From assembly GCA_023387655.1 (NCBI GenBank), contig JAEWHR010000019.1:15776-79775 (forward strand): 64,000 nt of DNA, in the 5' to 3' direction. Shown one piece after another: positions 8,861-18,068 of this stretch. The notes below the pieces were generated by a model. That model did no database searches and was not told where the DNA came from. It saw only the letters and a list, made by a program, of their open reading frames with translations. This DNA comes from Bacillota bacterium. Lineage in GTDB: Bacteria; Bacillota; Clostridia; Lachnospirales; Lachnospiraceae. Position 1 is the stretch's first letter; each line of letters starts with the position of its first letter. Made by a program: the position numbers and the translations under genes.

Positions 8861-8889
8861 ATCTTATCTTATTCTAAGATTTTTGTCAA
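8861..8889 (-). promoter_or_regulatory. recA promoter (sigma-A type)
   Basis: Minus strand: -35 TTGACA at 8884-8889, a 17-bp spacer, and -10 TAAGAT at 8861-8866. The predicted start is near 8855, with the LexA-like box immediately downstream. The perfect -35 and ideal spacing make this one of the clearest promoters in the window. Confidence 0.8.
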
Positions 8890-8893
8890 TACC

Positions 8894-8945
8894 TTATGCC
8901 AAACAAATCATCGAGTTACTTATCTCAAACAAAGCATCGAGTAAC
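8894..8945. repeat. 26-bp direct repeat, two copies, behind the recA promoter
   Basis: Two near-identical units containing CAAACAAATCATCGAGTTAC and CAAACAAAGCATCGAGTAAC lie 26 bp apart, starting five bases upstream of the recA -35 box. The rest of the gap to the BFD-like gene (8946-9305) is AT-rich; no convincing promoter or RNA element was recognised in it. Confidence 0.7.
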
Positions 8946-9305
8946 AAAAATCGTACTATGAATTCCTATGTTTTTAAAAGATTATAAATATCATAAATTT
9001 CTAACCTCATTCATAACATCGACAATACGATTCTAGTAACTTGATCTATCAATAGTATACGAAAGCTTGGTTAACTTGTAAATAAGAGAATGGAAAAGAA
9101 GATATAGAAAAAAATCATGTTTTCTCACACAAATGCACAATATTAGCTTCATGAATGAAAATATTACTTTCTGTGTACAATAGTAACGTAATCCACAGAT
9201 AAGTATTATTCTATGAAAACTTAAAGATGTAATGCGCCTCGTTTACTATGAATAACATTTACTAGTGGTGTCCTAATAAAAAGAAAAATAAGTAGAGGTA
9301 AGATT

Positions 9306-9482
9306 ATGAACGATGACGATATTATCTGCACATGTTATGATGTAACTGTAAAAGACATTAAAGCTGCTTATGCGAATGGTGCAAAAACTTTAGAAGAAAT
9401 CGAAGAAGCTACCAAAGCTGGTACTCTTTGCGGAGCTTGTATTGGTGATATTGAAAGTCTTCTTGATACATTAAACAAATAA
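9306..9482 (+). CDS. BFD-like [2Fe-2S] protein, 58 residues
   Basis: A small protein too short for many gene callers. It starts MNDDDIICTCYDVTVKDI and has the cysteine pattern C8-x-C10 ... C42-x2-C45 (CTC and CGAC). This is the [2Fe-2S] ligand spacing of bacterioferritin-associated ferredoxin (BFD-like, Fer2_BFD) domains. Such domains occur alone or fused in nitrite reductase, NifU and glycerol-3-phosphate dehydrogenases. The start follows a purine-rich AGTAGAGGTAAG. It stands alone on the plus strand, convergent with ilvA, so the neighbours say nothing about its partner. It may act in iron release or as a small electron-transfer protein. Confidence 0.85.
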   Translation: MNDDDIICTCYDVTVKDIKAAYANGAKTLEEIEEATKAGTLCGACIGDIESLLDTLNK

Positions 9483-9501
9483 TAGGTATAAATTACCCCG
9501 A

Positions 9502-9545
9502 AAAGGGCTGCCACAGAAGTGAATTATCTTCCATGGCAACCCTTT
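9502..9545. terminator. Terminator between the BFD-like gene and ilvA
   Basis: Hairpin AAGGG-TGCCA / TGGCA-CCCTT with a short additional stem, followed on the plus strand by TTTATTTCTT. It sits 20 bp after the BFD-like stop and 5 bp before the convergent ilvA stop, so it may serve both directions. Confidence 0.8.
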
Positions 9546-9550
9546 ATTTC

Positions 9551-10771
9551 TTACATATAAGTACCTTTTGGTTGTATTAGTTTTGGATTATATCCTTTTT
9601 TCTCTAAGGCTTTGACAATCGCTTTCTTATGCTCATGACCAAAGGCTTCTAGCGTTATCACTAATTCAACAGCTGTATTACGATTAATACTAACAAACTG
9701 GTTATGCTCTAATCGAATAACATTTCCCTGTTCTTTTGCAATTACGGAAGCAACATTTACTAATTCACCTGGCTTGTCAGGCAATTGTACGGATACGGTA
9801 AATATTCTTCCTCTCTCTATCAATCCATGCTGTACGATGGAGGACATTGTAATCACATCCATATTACCGCCACTAAGGATAGAAACAATCTTTTTACCAG
9901 ATACATCTAATTTCTTTAAAGCTGCCACAGTAAGTAAACCAGAATTTTCTACAATCATCTTATGGTTTTCAACCATATCAAGGAAACTTACAATTAACTC
10001 TTTATCTTCAACCGTTATAATGTCATCTACATTGCTTTGTATGTATGGAAAGATTACATCACCAGGTGTTTTTACAGCAGTACCGTCTGCAATTGTATCA
10101 ACCCCAGGTAAAGTTACAACGTGTCCAGCTTTTAAGGACTCTTGCATACAATTTGCACCACTTGGTTCAACACCAATTACTTTAATATTTGGGTTTAGTA
10201 GTTTTACTAACGTAGATACCCCAGCAAGCAAACCACCACCGCCTACTGGACATAAGATAATATCAACAGTTGGTAGCTCCTTGATAATTTCCATCGCGAT
10301 GCTACCTTGTCCGGTTGCAACTATTTCATCATTAAAGGGATGTATAAACGTATATCCATGTTCCTTCGCTAAATCAAGCGCATGCTGACATGCCTCATCA
10401 TACACATTACCATATAAAATAACTTCAGCTCCATAGCTCTTGGTACGATTTACTTTAATTAATGGCGTCGTTGTTGGCATTACAATCACAGCTTTAGCAC
10501 CATAAATTTTAGCTGCATAAGCAACTCCTTGCGCGTGGTTTCCAGCAGATGCAGTAATTAAACCTTTCTTTCTTTCTTCTTCGGATAATGTACTAATCTT
10601 GTAATATGCGCCTCTTACCTTATAAGCTCCGGTAAACTGCATGTTTTCCGGCTTTAGATACACCTTATTTCCTGTCATTTCTGAAAAATAATCACTGTAC
10701 ACAAGCTTTGTACGGTTGGTTACTTTTATGACTGCTTCACTGGCTTCTTCGAATTTTTCCAATGTCATCAT
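9551..10771 (-). CDS. ilvA: Threonine ammonia-lyase with C-terminal ACT domain
   Basis: A 406-residue PLP-dependent threonine dehydratase converting threonine to 2-oxobutanoate and ammonia. The PLP lysine lies in ENMQFTGAYKVRGAY (Lys51). The phosphate-binding glycine loop is PVGGGGLLAG. A C-terminal ACT-like domain (about residues 325-400, VQLPDKPGELVNVASVIA) marks the shorter IlvA form found widely in Firmicutes, which can serve isoleucine synthesis or threonine catabolism. The start is the first of two adjacent ATGs, 8 bases after AAGGAG; the frame extends 19 codons further upstream without an RBS. No branched-chain amino acid genes are adjacent and no T-box leader was seen, so its physiological role stays open. 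Confidence 0.92.
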   Translation of the reverse strand: MMTLEKFEEASEAVIKVTNRTKLVYSDYFSEMTGNKVYLKPENMQFTGAYKVRGAYYKISTLSEEERKKGLITASAGNHAQGVAYAAKIYGAKAVIVMPTTTPLIKVNRTKSYGAEVILYGNVYDEACQHALDLAKEHGYTFIHPFNDEIVATGQGSIAMEIIKELPTVDIILCPVGGGGLLAGVSTLVKLLNPNIKVIGVEPSGANCMQESLKAGHVVTLPGVDTIADGTAVKTPGDVIFPYIQSNVDDIITVEDKELIVSFLDMVENHKMIVENSGLLTVAALKKLDVSGKKIVSILSGGNMDVITMSSIVQHGLIERGRIFTVSVQLPDKPGELVNVASVIAKEQGNVIRLEHNQFVSINRNTAVELVITLEAFGHEHKKAIVKALEKKGYNPKLIQPKGTYM

Positions 10772-10872
10772 CGCTTGTTCTCCTTCTATACATATTCCTT
10801 GTCTAGTATTAATACTATTAATACGCACACTTACTACGTATCTATAGGCCTCATATTATGGGTACCTAGCTG

Positions 10873-10902
10873 AAACGACAACCCTTTATTAGGTTGTCGT
10901 TT
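10873..10902 (-). terminator. Hairpin terminator after ftsY
   Basis: AAACGACAACC / GGTTGTCGTTT perfect stem with an eight-base loop, 20 bp after the ftsY stop. The U-tract is short on both strands, so termination may be partial. Confidence 0.6.
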
Positions 10903-10921
10903 ACTATCATTACTCTTAAAC

Positions 10922-11854
10922 TTATTTGTTGTCTACCGTAAATAAAGCTTTTACGAAATCATCCGGATTAAATTTCTGCAAGTCATCAATCTGCTCACCA
11001 ACACCGATGTATTTCACCGGTATTTTTAATTCGGACTGAATTGCAATTGCAATACCACCTTTTGCTGTACCGTCTAACTTTGTAAGCACGATACCAGTAA
11101 TGTCTGCAACTTCATTGAATTGCTTCGCTTGAGCTAAAGCATTCTGACCTGTAGTACCATCTAATACTACAAGAGTCTCACGAAATGCACCCGGATATTC
11201 TCTCTCAATTACACGATCAATCTTACGAAGTTCTTCCATAAGGTTTTTCTTATTGTGTAAACGTCCTGCTGTATCGCAGATAAGGATATCTACATTACGA
11301 GACTTCGCTGCTGTTACAGCATCATAGATTACAGCTGCTGGATCAGAGCCTTCCTTTTGCGCAATAATATCAACATGAGCTCTATTTGCCCATTCGGTTA
11401 ATTGTTCTATTGCTGCAGCACGAAATGTATCTGCTGCTGCAACCATAACCTTCTTTCCATCATCCTTTAATTGGCCAGCTAATTTTCCAACACTGGTTGT
11501 TTTACCAACTCCGTTGACACCAATTAACAATACAACTGACTTGCGATTTTCAAATTCATAAGCATTCTCTGGTAAGCTCATTTGTTCTCTCATACTTGCC
11601 ATTAATAGCTCACGACATTCGCTTGGCTCTTTTATTTTATTTTCTTTCACCTTATTTTTAAGATTTTCAATAATAGCGGTTGTCGCATTAATCCCTAGAT
11701 CAGCCATAATTAGTGTTTCTTCTAACTCTTCATAAAAGTCATCATCAATATTTGATGAACCCGTGAAAATCGACTCTATGCTAGACATCACATTATTTCT
11801 GGTCTTCGCTAAACCAGAAGCCAAACGACTGAAAAACCCTTTCTTTTCTCCCAA
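10922..11854 (-). CDS. ftsY: Signal recognition particle receptor FtsY
   Basis: About 310 residues: a short NG-type FtsY without the long acidic A domain. The helical N domain is followed by the GTPase G domain, with G1 GVNGVGKTTSVGKLA, the SRP-specific insertion ADTFRAAAIEQL, G3 DTAGRLHNKK and G4 TKLDGTAKGG. It docks SRP-ribosome complexes at the membrane. It follows smc, the common rnc-smc-ftsY order. Start choice: the frame opens at a GTG (11863) that overlaps the Shine-Dalgarno sequence GAGGTG, so that start would have no usable RBS. The TTG at 11854 gives protein MGEKKGFF and sits 6 bases after GAGGTG, so it is preferred. Confidence 0.95.
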   Translation of the reverse strand: MGEKKGFFSRLASGLAKTRNNVMSSIESIFTGSSNIDDDFYEELEETLIMADLGINATTAIIENLKNKVKENKIKEPSECRELLMASMREQMSLPENAYEFENRKSVVLLIGVNGVGKTTSVGKLAGQLKDDGKKVMVAAADTFRAAAIEQLTEWANRAHVDIIAQKEGSDPAAVIYDAVTAAKSRNVDILICDTAGRLHNKKNLMEELRKIDRVIEREYPGAFRETLVVLDGTTGQNALAQAKQFNEVADITGIVLTKLDGTAKGGIAIAIQSELKIPVKYIGVGEQIDDLQKFNPDDFVKALFTVDNK

Positions 11855-12051
11855 AGCATTCACCTCAAATCAACATTTCTTGCTGTAAATAAACCTATAT
11901 TAGGATACTTTACAACAATTACGTACTTTTTATGATATTTCTTTTTTTTAATTCTGTCAACAACAAAGTGGTTATGTCAACTTATCTCTTTACTTTATCC
12001 TCTCACTTTATCATTTACTATCGCTTAAACACACATCAGTATGAGACTAAA

Positions 12052-12086
12052 AGTTCTAAAGCTCCATTCTTTGGAGCTTTTGAACT
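12052..12086 (-). terminator. Terminator after smc
   Basis: Hairpin AGTTC-AAAGCTCC / GGAGCTTT-GAACT, followed on the minus strand by TTTTAG, 10 bp after the smc stop. It separates smc from ftsY despite their shared order. Confidence 0.75.
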
Positions 12087-12096
12087 TCTCCTCACA

Positions 12097-15000
12097 CTAA
12101 TTATCTAAATTATCTTCAATAAGGCTCACACTTACTAAAGTAGAAACTCCTTTTTCCTGCATGGTGATACCATATAACACATCAGCTGCTGCCATCGTTC
12201 CTCTACGGTGTGTAATAATGATAAACTGCGTATCTTTTGTTAGTTTATGAAGATAGTTCGCAAACCGTTTTACATTGGAATCATCAAGTGCAGCCTCAAT
12301 CTCATCAAGTAAACAAAATGGTGACGGTTTTAAGTTCTGAATTGCAAATAAAAGCGATATCGCAGTAAGTGCCTTTTCACCACCGGATAATTGCATCATA
12401 TTCTGCAATTTCTTTCCCGGTGGTTGCGCTATGATACGGATACCGGCTTCTAAGATGTCCTCATCCTCCGTAAGCTCTAGAGTTCCTTTACCACCTCCAA
12501 AAAGTTCCTTAAATACAACATCAAATTGTTCTTTAATATCAGTAAACTTTTCTTCAAACTGCCTTCTCATTTCTTCATCAAGCTCAGCAATAATACCCAA
12601 AAGTGTTTCTTCTGCTGCAATTAAGTCAGCTTTTTGCGTCGTTAAGAATTCATAACGCTCGGAAAGATTTTTATAATCTTCTATTGCATTGACGTTAACA
12701 TCACCTAAAGCCTTAATACTATTTTTTAGTTCTGTAATTCCTTTTTTATTCGTAACAGGATTGCTTAGTTCTTCCTCTTGATACTCTACTGCAGTGCTAA
12801 CCGTCAATTCATATTCTTCCCACATATAGCTAATTTGTGCATCTAAAACTTCGGATAATTTTTCCTTTTGGTTTTGAAGTCGAAAACTTTCTTTATCAAG
12901 GATACCAAGACGATTCTGAAGTTCTTCTCTAACCGTTACAAATTTCTTATGATTTTGGCTCATAAGCTCTTTGCGCTCACTAGACTTTGTAATCTGTTCT
13001 TCCAGTATGCGAAGTTCCATTATTTCTTCTTGTTTTCTCTGCAAGTTAGCTGAAATTTGAGCCTCACGCTGATTTTTTTGTTCCGAACTATTTTCTGCTT
13101 CTCTTCGTATCTCTTGTTCTTCTAATTCAAGTGTTTCAATATCACGACGTACACGACGCATATTTTCCAACACATACTGTATACTTTGTTCAAGGCTTGA
13201 GGATTCTACTAAAATAGAAGATGCTTCCTCTTGAGAACTTTGTTTTGTCATGCGCTCTTTCACAAGGTTTAAATTGCATTCTTCGATTCGTCTCTCTTTT
13301 TCCTTGTTTGTATTATCATTCTCTATCAAGGAATTCTTAAGATTTTCCATGTTAACCTTAAGTTCTTGATTCTGCTCTTCAATCAACTTAAGCTCATTCA
13401 CAAATTCCAGGTAAGTATGGCTCATACCATCCATCTTCTCCTGCTCTTGTCGTTGATTCATTTTTGCAGTATTGGCTTCCACTGACAATTCAGACAATCT
13501 CTTTTGATTCGCCTCAATTGATTCTCTCATAGAAAAACGTTGTTCTTTGTATGATAAAATATCTTCATTCAATTTCGCAACTTCCTCTTTAAGAGTAAGT
13601 ACATTTTCTTCCAACTCCTCAATTTCCCTACGACGGGATAATAAATTACTGGAGTTTTTATATGCTCCACCAGAGAGAGAGCCACCAGGATTTAACTGCT
13701 CTCCTTCAAGGGTTACGATTCGCAAATTATACTTAAACTTTTTCGATAACGCTATCGCATTGTCAATATGATCAACAACATAAGTTCTTCCAAGCAAATA
13801 TTTTAATAAATCATCAAATCTACTTTCTGCTTTTACCAAAGAATTAGCAAGTCCAATCACTCCTGGTTCTTTTAAAACTTGTTCGTTCGTAGAGATATTT
13901 CCTTGTATACTAGTTAATGGTAAGAAGGTTGCTCGTCCATGCTTTCCACGTTTCAAATACTCAATCAATTTTTTTGCAGTATTCTCATTATCGGTAACAA
14001 TGTTTTGAATATTACCTCCAAGCGCTGTTTCAATTGCAGTTTCATAATTCTTGTCCACCTTAACAATATCAGCAACTACACCAACAATACCAGGGACTTG
14101 TTCCTTTTGCTCCATTATACGACGAATACTGTTACCATATCCATCATATCGTTCTGTCATATTCTTAAGAGAATCAAGTTTTGCATTCATGGATAAATAC
14201 GTTTGATTCTTTTGATTTGATGCTGTCACTCCTTGATCAATTTTACGTTGAAGCTCTTCGATTTGCTTGACTAAATTTTGATTTTCTGAAGTAATATCAT
14301 CTATCTGTTCCATAATATGAGCAGCATTTGATTTTAATTCCTCTAATCGGATACTTAACGTCGATTCCTCACTTTTTAGTTTTATAATCTTTTGGTTAAT
14401 CTCCGCTTTTTTAATTGAGTTTTGCTCACTTATGGTTTCATAACGTTGAAGATTTGTCTTTATGTTTGAATTATCATTTAAGATTCGAAAGATTTCATTG
14501 TTACAAGATTCAATCTCTCTTGTGAATTCTTGGATACGTTCCTCAATTTGCAGCATTGCTTCACTGCTTTTTGATTTTTTTTCTTCTAAGCCTCGTAACT
14601 TTTCATCGATTTCTAGTTTTTCTTTTCGGTATCCTTCTAATTCTTCCAGCTTTTTTTTCACATTTGCTTTTATAGAGTCAATTCGAGATTGAAATGAATT
14701 TTCATTCTGTGTTATAGAAGCAACCTGCTCTTTTAAAACTTTGATTTCTCCATCTGTTTTTTCAATGCTAAGTTGCAACTCATTTCTACTAGTTTTCGCT
14801 AGTTCCAACTCTTCTCCTAATTGTTCTAGCTCTTCTTCTAGTTTTTCATACTCTAACTTAATTTTTTCAAACTCAGTTTGGGTTTGGTTATAATCATCTG
14901 TCACAATCTGTGATCTATTCTCTACCTCAATTTTTAACTGATTATTTTTCTCATACTCAATTAAAAACTGATTTACTTCTAACTTCTTTAGTTTCTCTTT

Positions 15001-15654
15001 CAACTGCAGATATTCTTTTGCTACTTCGGATTGCTTCCCAAGCGGTCCAATCTGCCTCTCAATTTCAGAAATAATATCAGAAACACGAGAAAGATTTAAT
15101 CGTTCTGCTTCTAAATCACGTTCTGCTAATGCTTTTCTTTTTTTGAACTTTACAATACCTGCAGCTTCATCAAAGAGCTCTCTTCTCTCTTCAGGTTTTC
15201 CACTTAAAATCTTATCTATTTGACCCTGACCAATGATTGAATATCCCTCTTTACCAATACCGGTATCCATAAAAAGTTCTTGTATATCACGTAATCTGCA
15301 GTTTGTACCATTAATCATGTACTCACTTTCTCCAGAACGATAAACACGTCTTGATACCGTTACCTCTTCATATTCAATCGGTAGTTTATGATCAGAATTA
15401 TCAAGAGTAATTGCTACATAGGCAAAACCCAAAGATTTTCTCATCTGAGTTCCTGAAAAAATAACATCCTGCATGTTGGCACCACGAAGCTGTTTTGCAC
15501 TTTGCTCTCCAAGAACCCACCGTACCGCATCTGCAACATTACTTTTACCACTACCATTTGGTCCAACAATACCAGTAATACCATTCTTGAATTGAAATGT
15601 TATTTTATTTGCAAAGGATTTAAAACCATGAACCTCAATACTTTTTAAATACAT
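12097..15654 (-). CDS. smc: Chromosome segregation protein SMC
   Basis: A 1185-residue structural-maintenance-of-chromosomes ATPase of normal length. The N-terminal head has Walker A GPNGSGKSN (residues 31-39). Two long coiled coils flank a hinge at about residues 500-660 (EQVPGIVGVVADIV ... GGSLSGGAYK). The C-terminal head has the signature LSGGEKALTAIS and Walker B CLLDEIEAALDD. It compacts and segregates chromosomes with ScpA and ScpB, which are not in this window. The start is MYLKSIEVHGFKSF, preceded by GAGGGAAACA; the 13 extra in-frame codons upstream are atypical for the family. It lies downstream of rnc by about 100 bp. Confidence 0.97.
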   Translation of the reverse strand: MYLKSIEVHGFKSFANKITFQFKNGITGIVGPNGSGKSNVADAVRWVLGEQSAKQLRGANMQDVIFSGTQMRKSLGFAYVAITLDNSDHKLPIEYEEVTVSRRVYRSGESEYMINGTNCRLRDIQELFMDTGIGKEGYSIIGQGQIDKILSGKPEERRELFDEAAGIVKFKKRKALAERDLEAERLNLSRVSDIISEIERQIGPLGKQSEVAKEYLQLKEKLKKLEVNQFLIEYEKNNQLKIEVENRSQIVTDDYNQTQTEFEKIKLEYEKLEEELEQLGEELELAKTSRNELQLSIEKTDGEIKVLKEQVASITQNENSFQSRIDSIKANVKKKLEELEGYRKEKLEIDEKLRGLEEKKSKSSEAMLQIEERIQEFTREIESCNNEIFRILNDNSNIKTNLQRYETISEQNSIKKAEINQKIIKLKSEESTLSIRLEELKSNAAHIMEQIDDITSENQNLVKQIEELQRKIDQGVTASNQKNQTYLSMNAKLDSLKNMTERYDGYGNSIRRIMEQKEQVPGIVGVVADIVKVDKNYETAIETALGGNIQNIVTDNENTAKKLIEYLKRGKHGRATFLPLTSIQGNISTNEQVLKEPGVIGLANSLVKAESRFDDLLKYLLGRTYVVDHIDNAIALSKKFKYNLRIVTLEGEQLNPGGSLSGGAYKNSSNLLSRRREIEELEENVLTLKEEVAKLNEDILSYKEQRFSMRESIEANQKRLSELSVEANTAKMNQRQEQEKMDGMSHTYLEFVNELKLIEEQNQELKVNMENLKNSLIENDNTNKEKERRIEECNLNLVKERMTKQSSQEEASSILVESSSLEQSIQYVLENMRRVRRDIETLELEEQEIRREAENSSEQKNQREAQISANLQRKQEEIMELRILEEQITKSSERKELMSQNHKKFVTVREELQNRLGILDKESFRLQNQKEKLSEVLDAQISYMWEEYELTVSTAVEYQEEELSNPVTNKKGITELKNSIKALGDVNVNAIEDYKNLSERYEFLTTQKADLIAAEETLLGIIAELDEEMRRQFEEKFTDIKEQFDVVFKELFGGGKGTLELTEDEDILEAGIRIIAQPPGKKLQNMMQLSGGEKALTAISLLFAIQNLKPSPFCLLDEIEAALDDSNVKRFANYLHKLTKDTQFIIITHRRGTMAAADVLYGITMQEKGVSTLVSVSLIEDNLDN

Positions 15655-15752
15655 TGTTTCCCTCATTTCCGCACTTCTTTTTACGCATTCCAAGTTTGTG
15701 TTCGTAGCTTAGACATAAACTTGCCAAAGTGAAAGATATATCTATCACTTTT

Positions 15753-16457
15753 CTATTGTAATTTTCGCAATTGTAGAATAGAGCGATATGCTGCTTCCTG
15801 CTCCGCAGCTTTCTTCGTACGTCCGGTTCCGATTTCTAAACGTTCTTCATCCATCTTGGCCACTACAGTAAATTTCTTATTGTGATCCGGTCCGGTCTCT
15901 TGAAGTAATTCATAACTTAATTGTTTCTTATAATCACTTTGAACAATTTCTTGCAAGATAGTCTTGCTATCATAAAAGAGTTTCTTATGTTCGATATCAG
16001 CTAAAATAAAATTACTAATAAACTCTTTTGCATTAGCAAAACCACCATCCAAATAAATAGCACCAATAATTGCTTCCAGGGCATCAGAAAGTATAGAATC
16101 TCTGTCTCTACCTCCTGTAGCATCTTCCCCTTTTCCAAGAAAAACATAATCACCAAGCTTTAGTTCTCTTGCACATAAAGCAAGTGTTTGTTCACATACC
16201 ATACTGGCACGTAATTTCGTTAAATCTCCTTCTGGCATCTTGGAATGTTTTGCAAAAAGCCATTCACTTGTTGTTAATTCTAACACAGCGTCCCCTAAGA
16301 ACTCCAAACGCTCATTATTTGCTAATTTACTAAGCCTCTTCTCATTTGCAAACGAGCTATGAGTTAACGCTTGTCTTAATAGACCTGGTTGCTGAAACGT
16401 ATATCCAATTTTTTGCTCAAACTCAGACAATAGCTTCTTTATCGATATTTCCGCCAT
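15753..16457 (-). CDS. rnc: Ribonuclease III
   Basis: A 234-residue RNase III. The endonuclease domain carries the signature NERLEFLGDAVLEL (residues 48-61) and the second acidic cluster DALEAIIGAIYLDGG. The double-stranded-RNA-binding domain fills about residues 160-230 (SYELLQETGPDHNKKF ... KKAAEQEAAYRSIL). It processes rRNA precursors and structured mRNAs. The start has AGAGGTAGGTGAA upstream. It stands between acpP and smc, a conserved order in Firmicutes, though a terminator hairpin lies between acpP and rnc. Confidence 0.97.
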   Translation of the reverse strand: MAEISIKKLLSEFEQKIGYTFQQPGLLRQALTHSSFANEKRLSKLANNERLEFLGDAVLELTTSEWLFAKHSKMPEGDLTKLRASMVCEQTLALCARELKLGDYVFLGKGEDATGGRDRDSILSDALEAIIGAIYLDGGFANAKEFISNFILADIEHKKLFYDSKTILQEIVQSDYKKQLSYELLQETGPDHNKKFTVVAKMDEERLEIGTGRTKKAAEQEAAYRSILQLRKLQ

Positions 16458-16563
16458 ATTTCACCTACCTCTTTCTAACTTATTATTATAACGTAAAATT
16501 AGTTTATAACATAGCTTATCTAGTTATAAACTTATATTTTCAAGATTAATCAAGATTAAAAAA

Positions 16564-16597
16564 GGGTGTTGCCATCTGCACCGCTAAGGCAACACCC
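16564..16597 (-). terminator. Terminator after plsX-acpP
   Basis: Perfect 10-bp stem GGGTGTTGCC / GGCAACACCC with a 14-base loop, followed on the minus strand by a run of T. It lies 8 bp after the acpP stop, so rnc must have its own promoter or rely on readthrough. Confidence 0.88.
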
Positions 16598-16604
16598 GAT
16601 CATA

Positions 16605-16835
16605 TTATTCCAATGCATTCTTGATTTGTTCCACTGCATCCGCAACTGTTACAATATTCTCTGCCTCTTCGTTTGGAATCTCGATATCGAATTCTTCTTC
16701 GATTCCCATAATAATCTGGTAGATATCCAAAGAATCTGCTCCTAAGTCATCAATGAATGTTGTCTCCATTGTGATTTCATCTGCTTCAATGTTTAATACT
16801 TCACCGATAATTTTCTGTAACTTTTCAAATTCCAT
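16605..16835 (-). CDS. acpP: Acyl carrier protein
   Basis: A 76-residue acidic four-helix protein with the phosphopantetheine attachment motif GADSLD (Ser35). It carries growing acyl chains in fatty acid synthesis and feeds PlsX, encoded just upstream. The start is the ATG 6 bases after AAAGGTG; the in-frame GTG three codons earlier overlaps that RBS. No fatty acid synthase (fab) genes are in the window. Confidence 0.96.
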   Translation of the reverse strand: MEFEKLQKIIGEVLNIEADEITMETTFIDDLGADSLDIYQIIMGIEEEFDIEIPNEEAENIVTVADAVEQIKNALE

Positions 16836-16862
16836 AACGTTCACCTTTCTTACTTGCGATTT

Positions 16863-17873
16863 CTAATTTTCTTTTTGAATATTCTTTTTAATTTTACTAT
16901 TGATATCATTCTCTTTAAATGATATACACTGAATGATAGAATTTTTAATTTCTACTGCATTCGAACTACCGTGGCTCTTCACCACAAGACCATTAAGACC
17001 AAGCATCGGAGCTCCACCGTGACTTGATAGGTCAAAATCCTTTAAGGTTCTTTTTAGTGCTGGCTTTACCAATGCAGCACCGATTGTACTAATCGTTGTG
17101 CTTGTAAGTCCGGCTTTGATTTTTTTAACCAATGCACTCGCTAAGCCTTCATATAGTTTTAATATAACATTACCTACAAAAGCTTCACACACGATAACAT
17201 CTGCTGCACCATTTGGAATCTCTCGCGCTTCAATACTTCCGATAAAATTAATTTCATCGCAATCTTTTAGAAGCGGGAAGGTTTCTTTTACTAATTGATT
17301 ACCCTTCTCTTCCTCTGCGCCGATATTAACAATCGCAACCCTTGGATTCTTAATCCCTACAACGTGTTCCATGTAGATGGAACCCATCTTTGCGAATTGA
17401 ACCAAATGAGATGCTCTAGCATCTACATTTGCACCACAATCCACCAAAAGGGAAACCCCATTCATGGTTGGAAGTAATGGAGCCAATGGCGGGCGTTCAA
17501 CACCCTTAATCCTTCCGGCAATCAACTGCGCACCTACAAGCACTGCTCCTGTACTTCCTGCAGAAACAAAGGCATCTGCTTCTCCACTCTTTACAAGATT
17601 TAGCGCGACAACAATCGAAGAATCTTTTTTTCTACGGATAGCATTTACCGGTGCTTCTTCATTGGTAATCACCTCACTGGCTTCCACTACCTTAATACGA
17701 TTTTGATCGTACGTATACTTCTTAAGTTCTTCTTGTACGGCGGTCAATTGACCCACTAAGTGTACTGTGATTTCAGGACATTCATTGACAGCTTCTACGG
17801 CGCCTTTGACAATCTCATATGGAGCATTGTCACCGCCCATTGCATCTACCGCAACTCTAACTGTACTTTGCAT
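16863..17873 (-). CDS. plsX: Phosphate acyltransferase PlsX
   Basis: A 336-residue PlsX, making acyl-phosphate from acyl-ACP for PlsY in phosphatidic acid synthesis. Family hallmarks are the N-terminal VAVDAMGGDNAP, FVSAGSTGAVLV and the C-terminal GGAPMLGLNGLVVKSHGSS. The start is the ATG after AGGAAAGGAAAG; eight additional in-frame codons upstream are not used on RBS grounds. It forms a two-gene unit with acpP (27 bp apart) behind a good promoter. The rpmF and fapR genes that often precede plsX in Firmicutes are absent; cheR lies there instead. Confidence 0.97.
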   Translation of the reverse strand: MQSTVRVAVDAMGGDNAPYEIVKGAVEAVNECPEITVHLVGQLTAVQEELKKYTYDQNRIKVVEASEVITNEEAPVNAIRRKKDSSIVVALNLVKSGEADAFVSAGSTGAVLVGAQLIAGRIKGVERPPLAPLLPTMNGVSLLVDCGANVDARASHLVQFAKMGSIYMEHVVGIKNPRVAIVNIGAEEEKGNQLVKETFPLLKDCDEINFIGSIEAREIPNGAADVIVCEAFVGNVILKLYEGLASALVKKIKAGLTSTTISTIGAALVKPALKRTLKDFDLSSHGGAPMLGLNGLVVKSHGSSNAVEIKNSIIQCISFKENDINSKIKKNIQKEN

Positions 17874-17909
17874 TTCTATCTTTCCTTTCCTCATCATTAC
17901 CTATGTATC

Positions 17910-17938
17910 AATATAACCGATTGCATATAAAAAATCAA
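17910..17938 (-). promoter_or_regulatory. plsX-acpP promoter
   Basis: Minus strand: -35 TTGATT (17933-17938), 17-bp spacer, -10 TATATT (17910-17915), about 37 bp before the plsX start. Confidence 0.7.
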
Positions 17939-17971
17939 CCACTATTTTTTATACAAAAGTAAGATAAAAAA

Positions 17972-18005
17972 GCTGTTATTCCGTAACGAATTACCGAATA
18001 ACAGC
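17972..18005 (-). terminator. Terminator after cheR
   Basis: GCTGTTATTC / GAATAACAGC stem with an inner GTAA / TTAC pairing, followed on the minus strand by TTTTTTATC. It isolates the plsX promoter from cheR transcription. Confidence 0.88.
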
Positions 18006-18068
18006 CGATGATTTTTTGTCGTATTTTAATGAATTTTCTAAGCTTACATTCAGGAGAGTCAATCCTAC

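Noticed and set aside
9774..10388. 204-codon frame opposite ilvA
   Set aside because: Antisense shadow of a well-conserved enzyme; no RBS and implausible composition.
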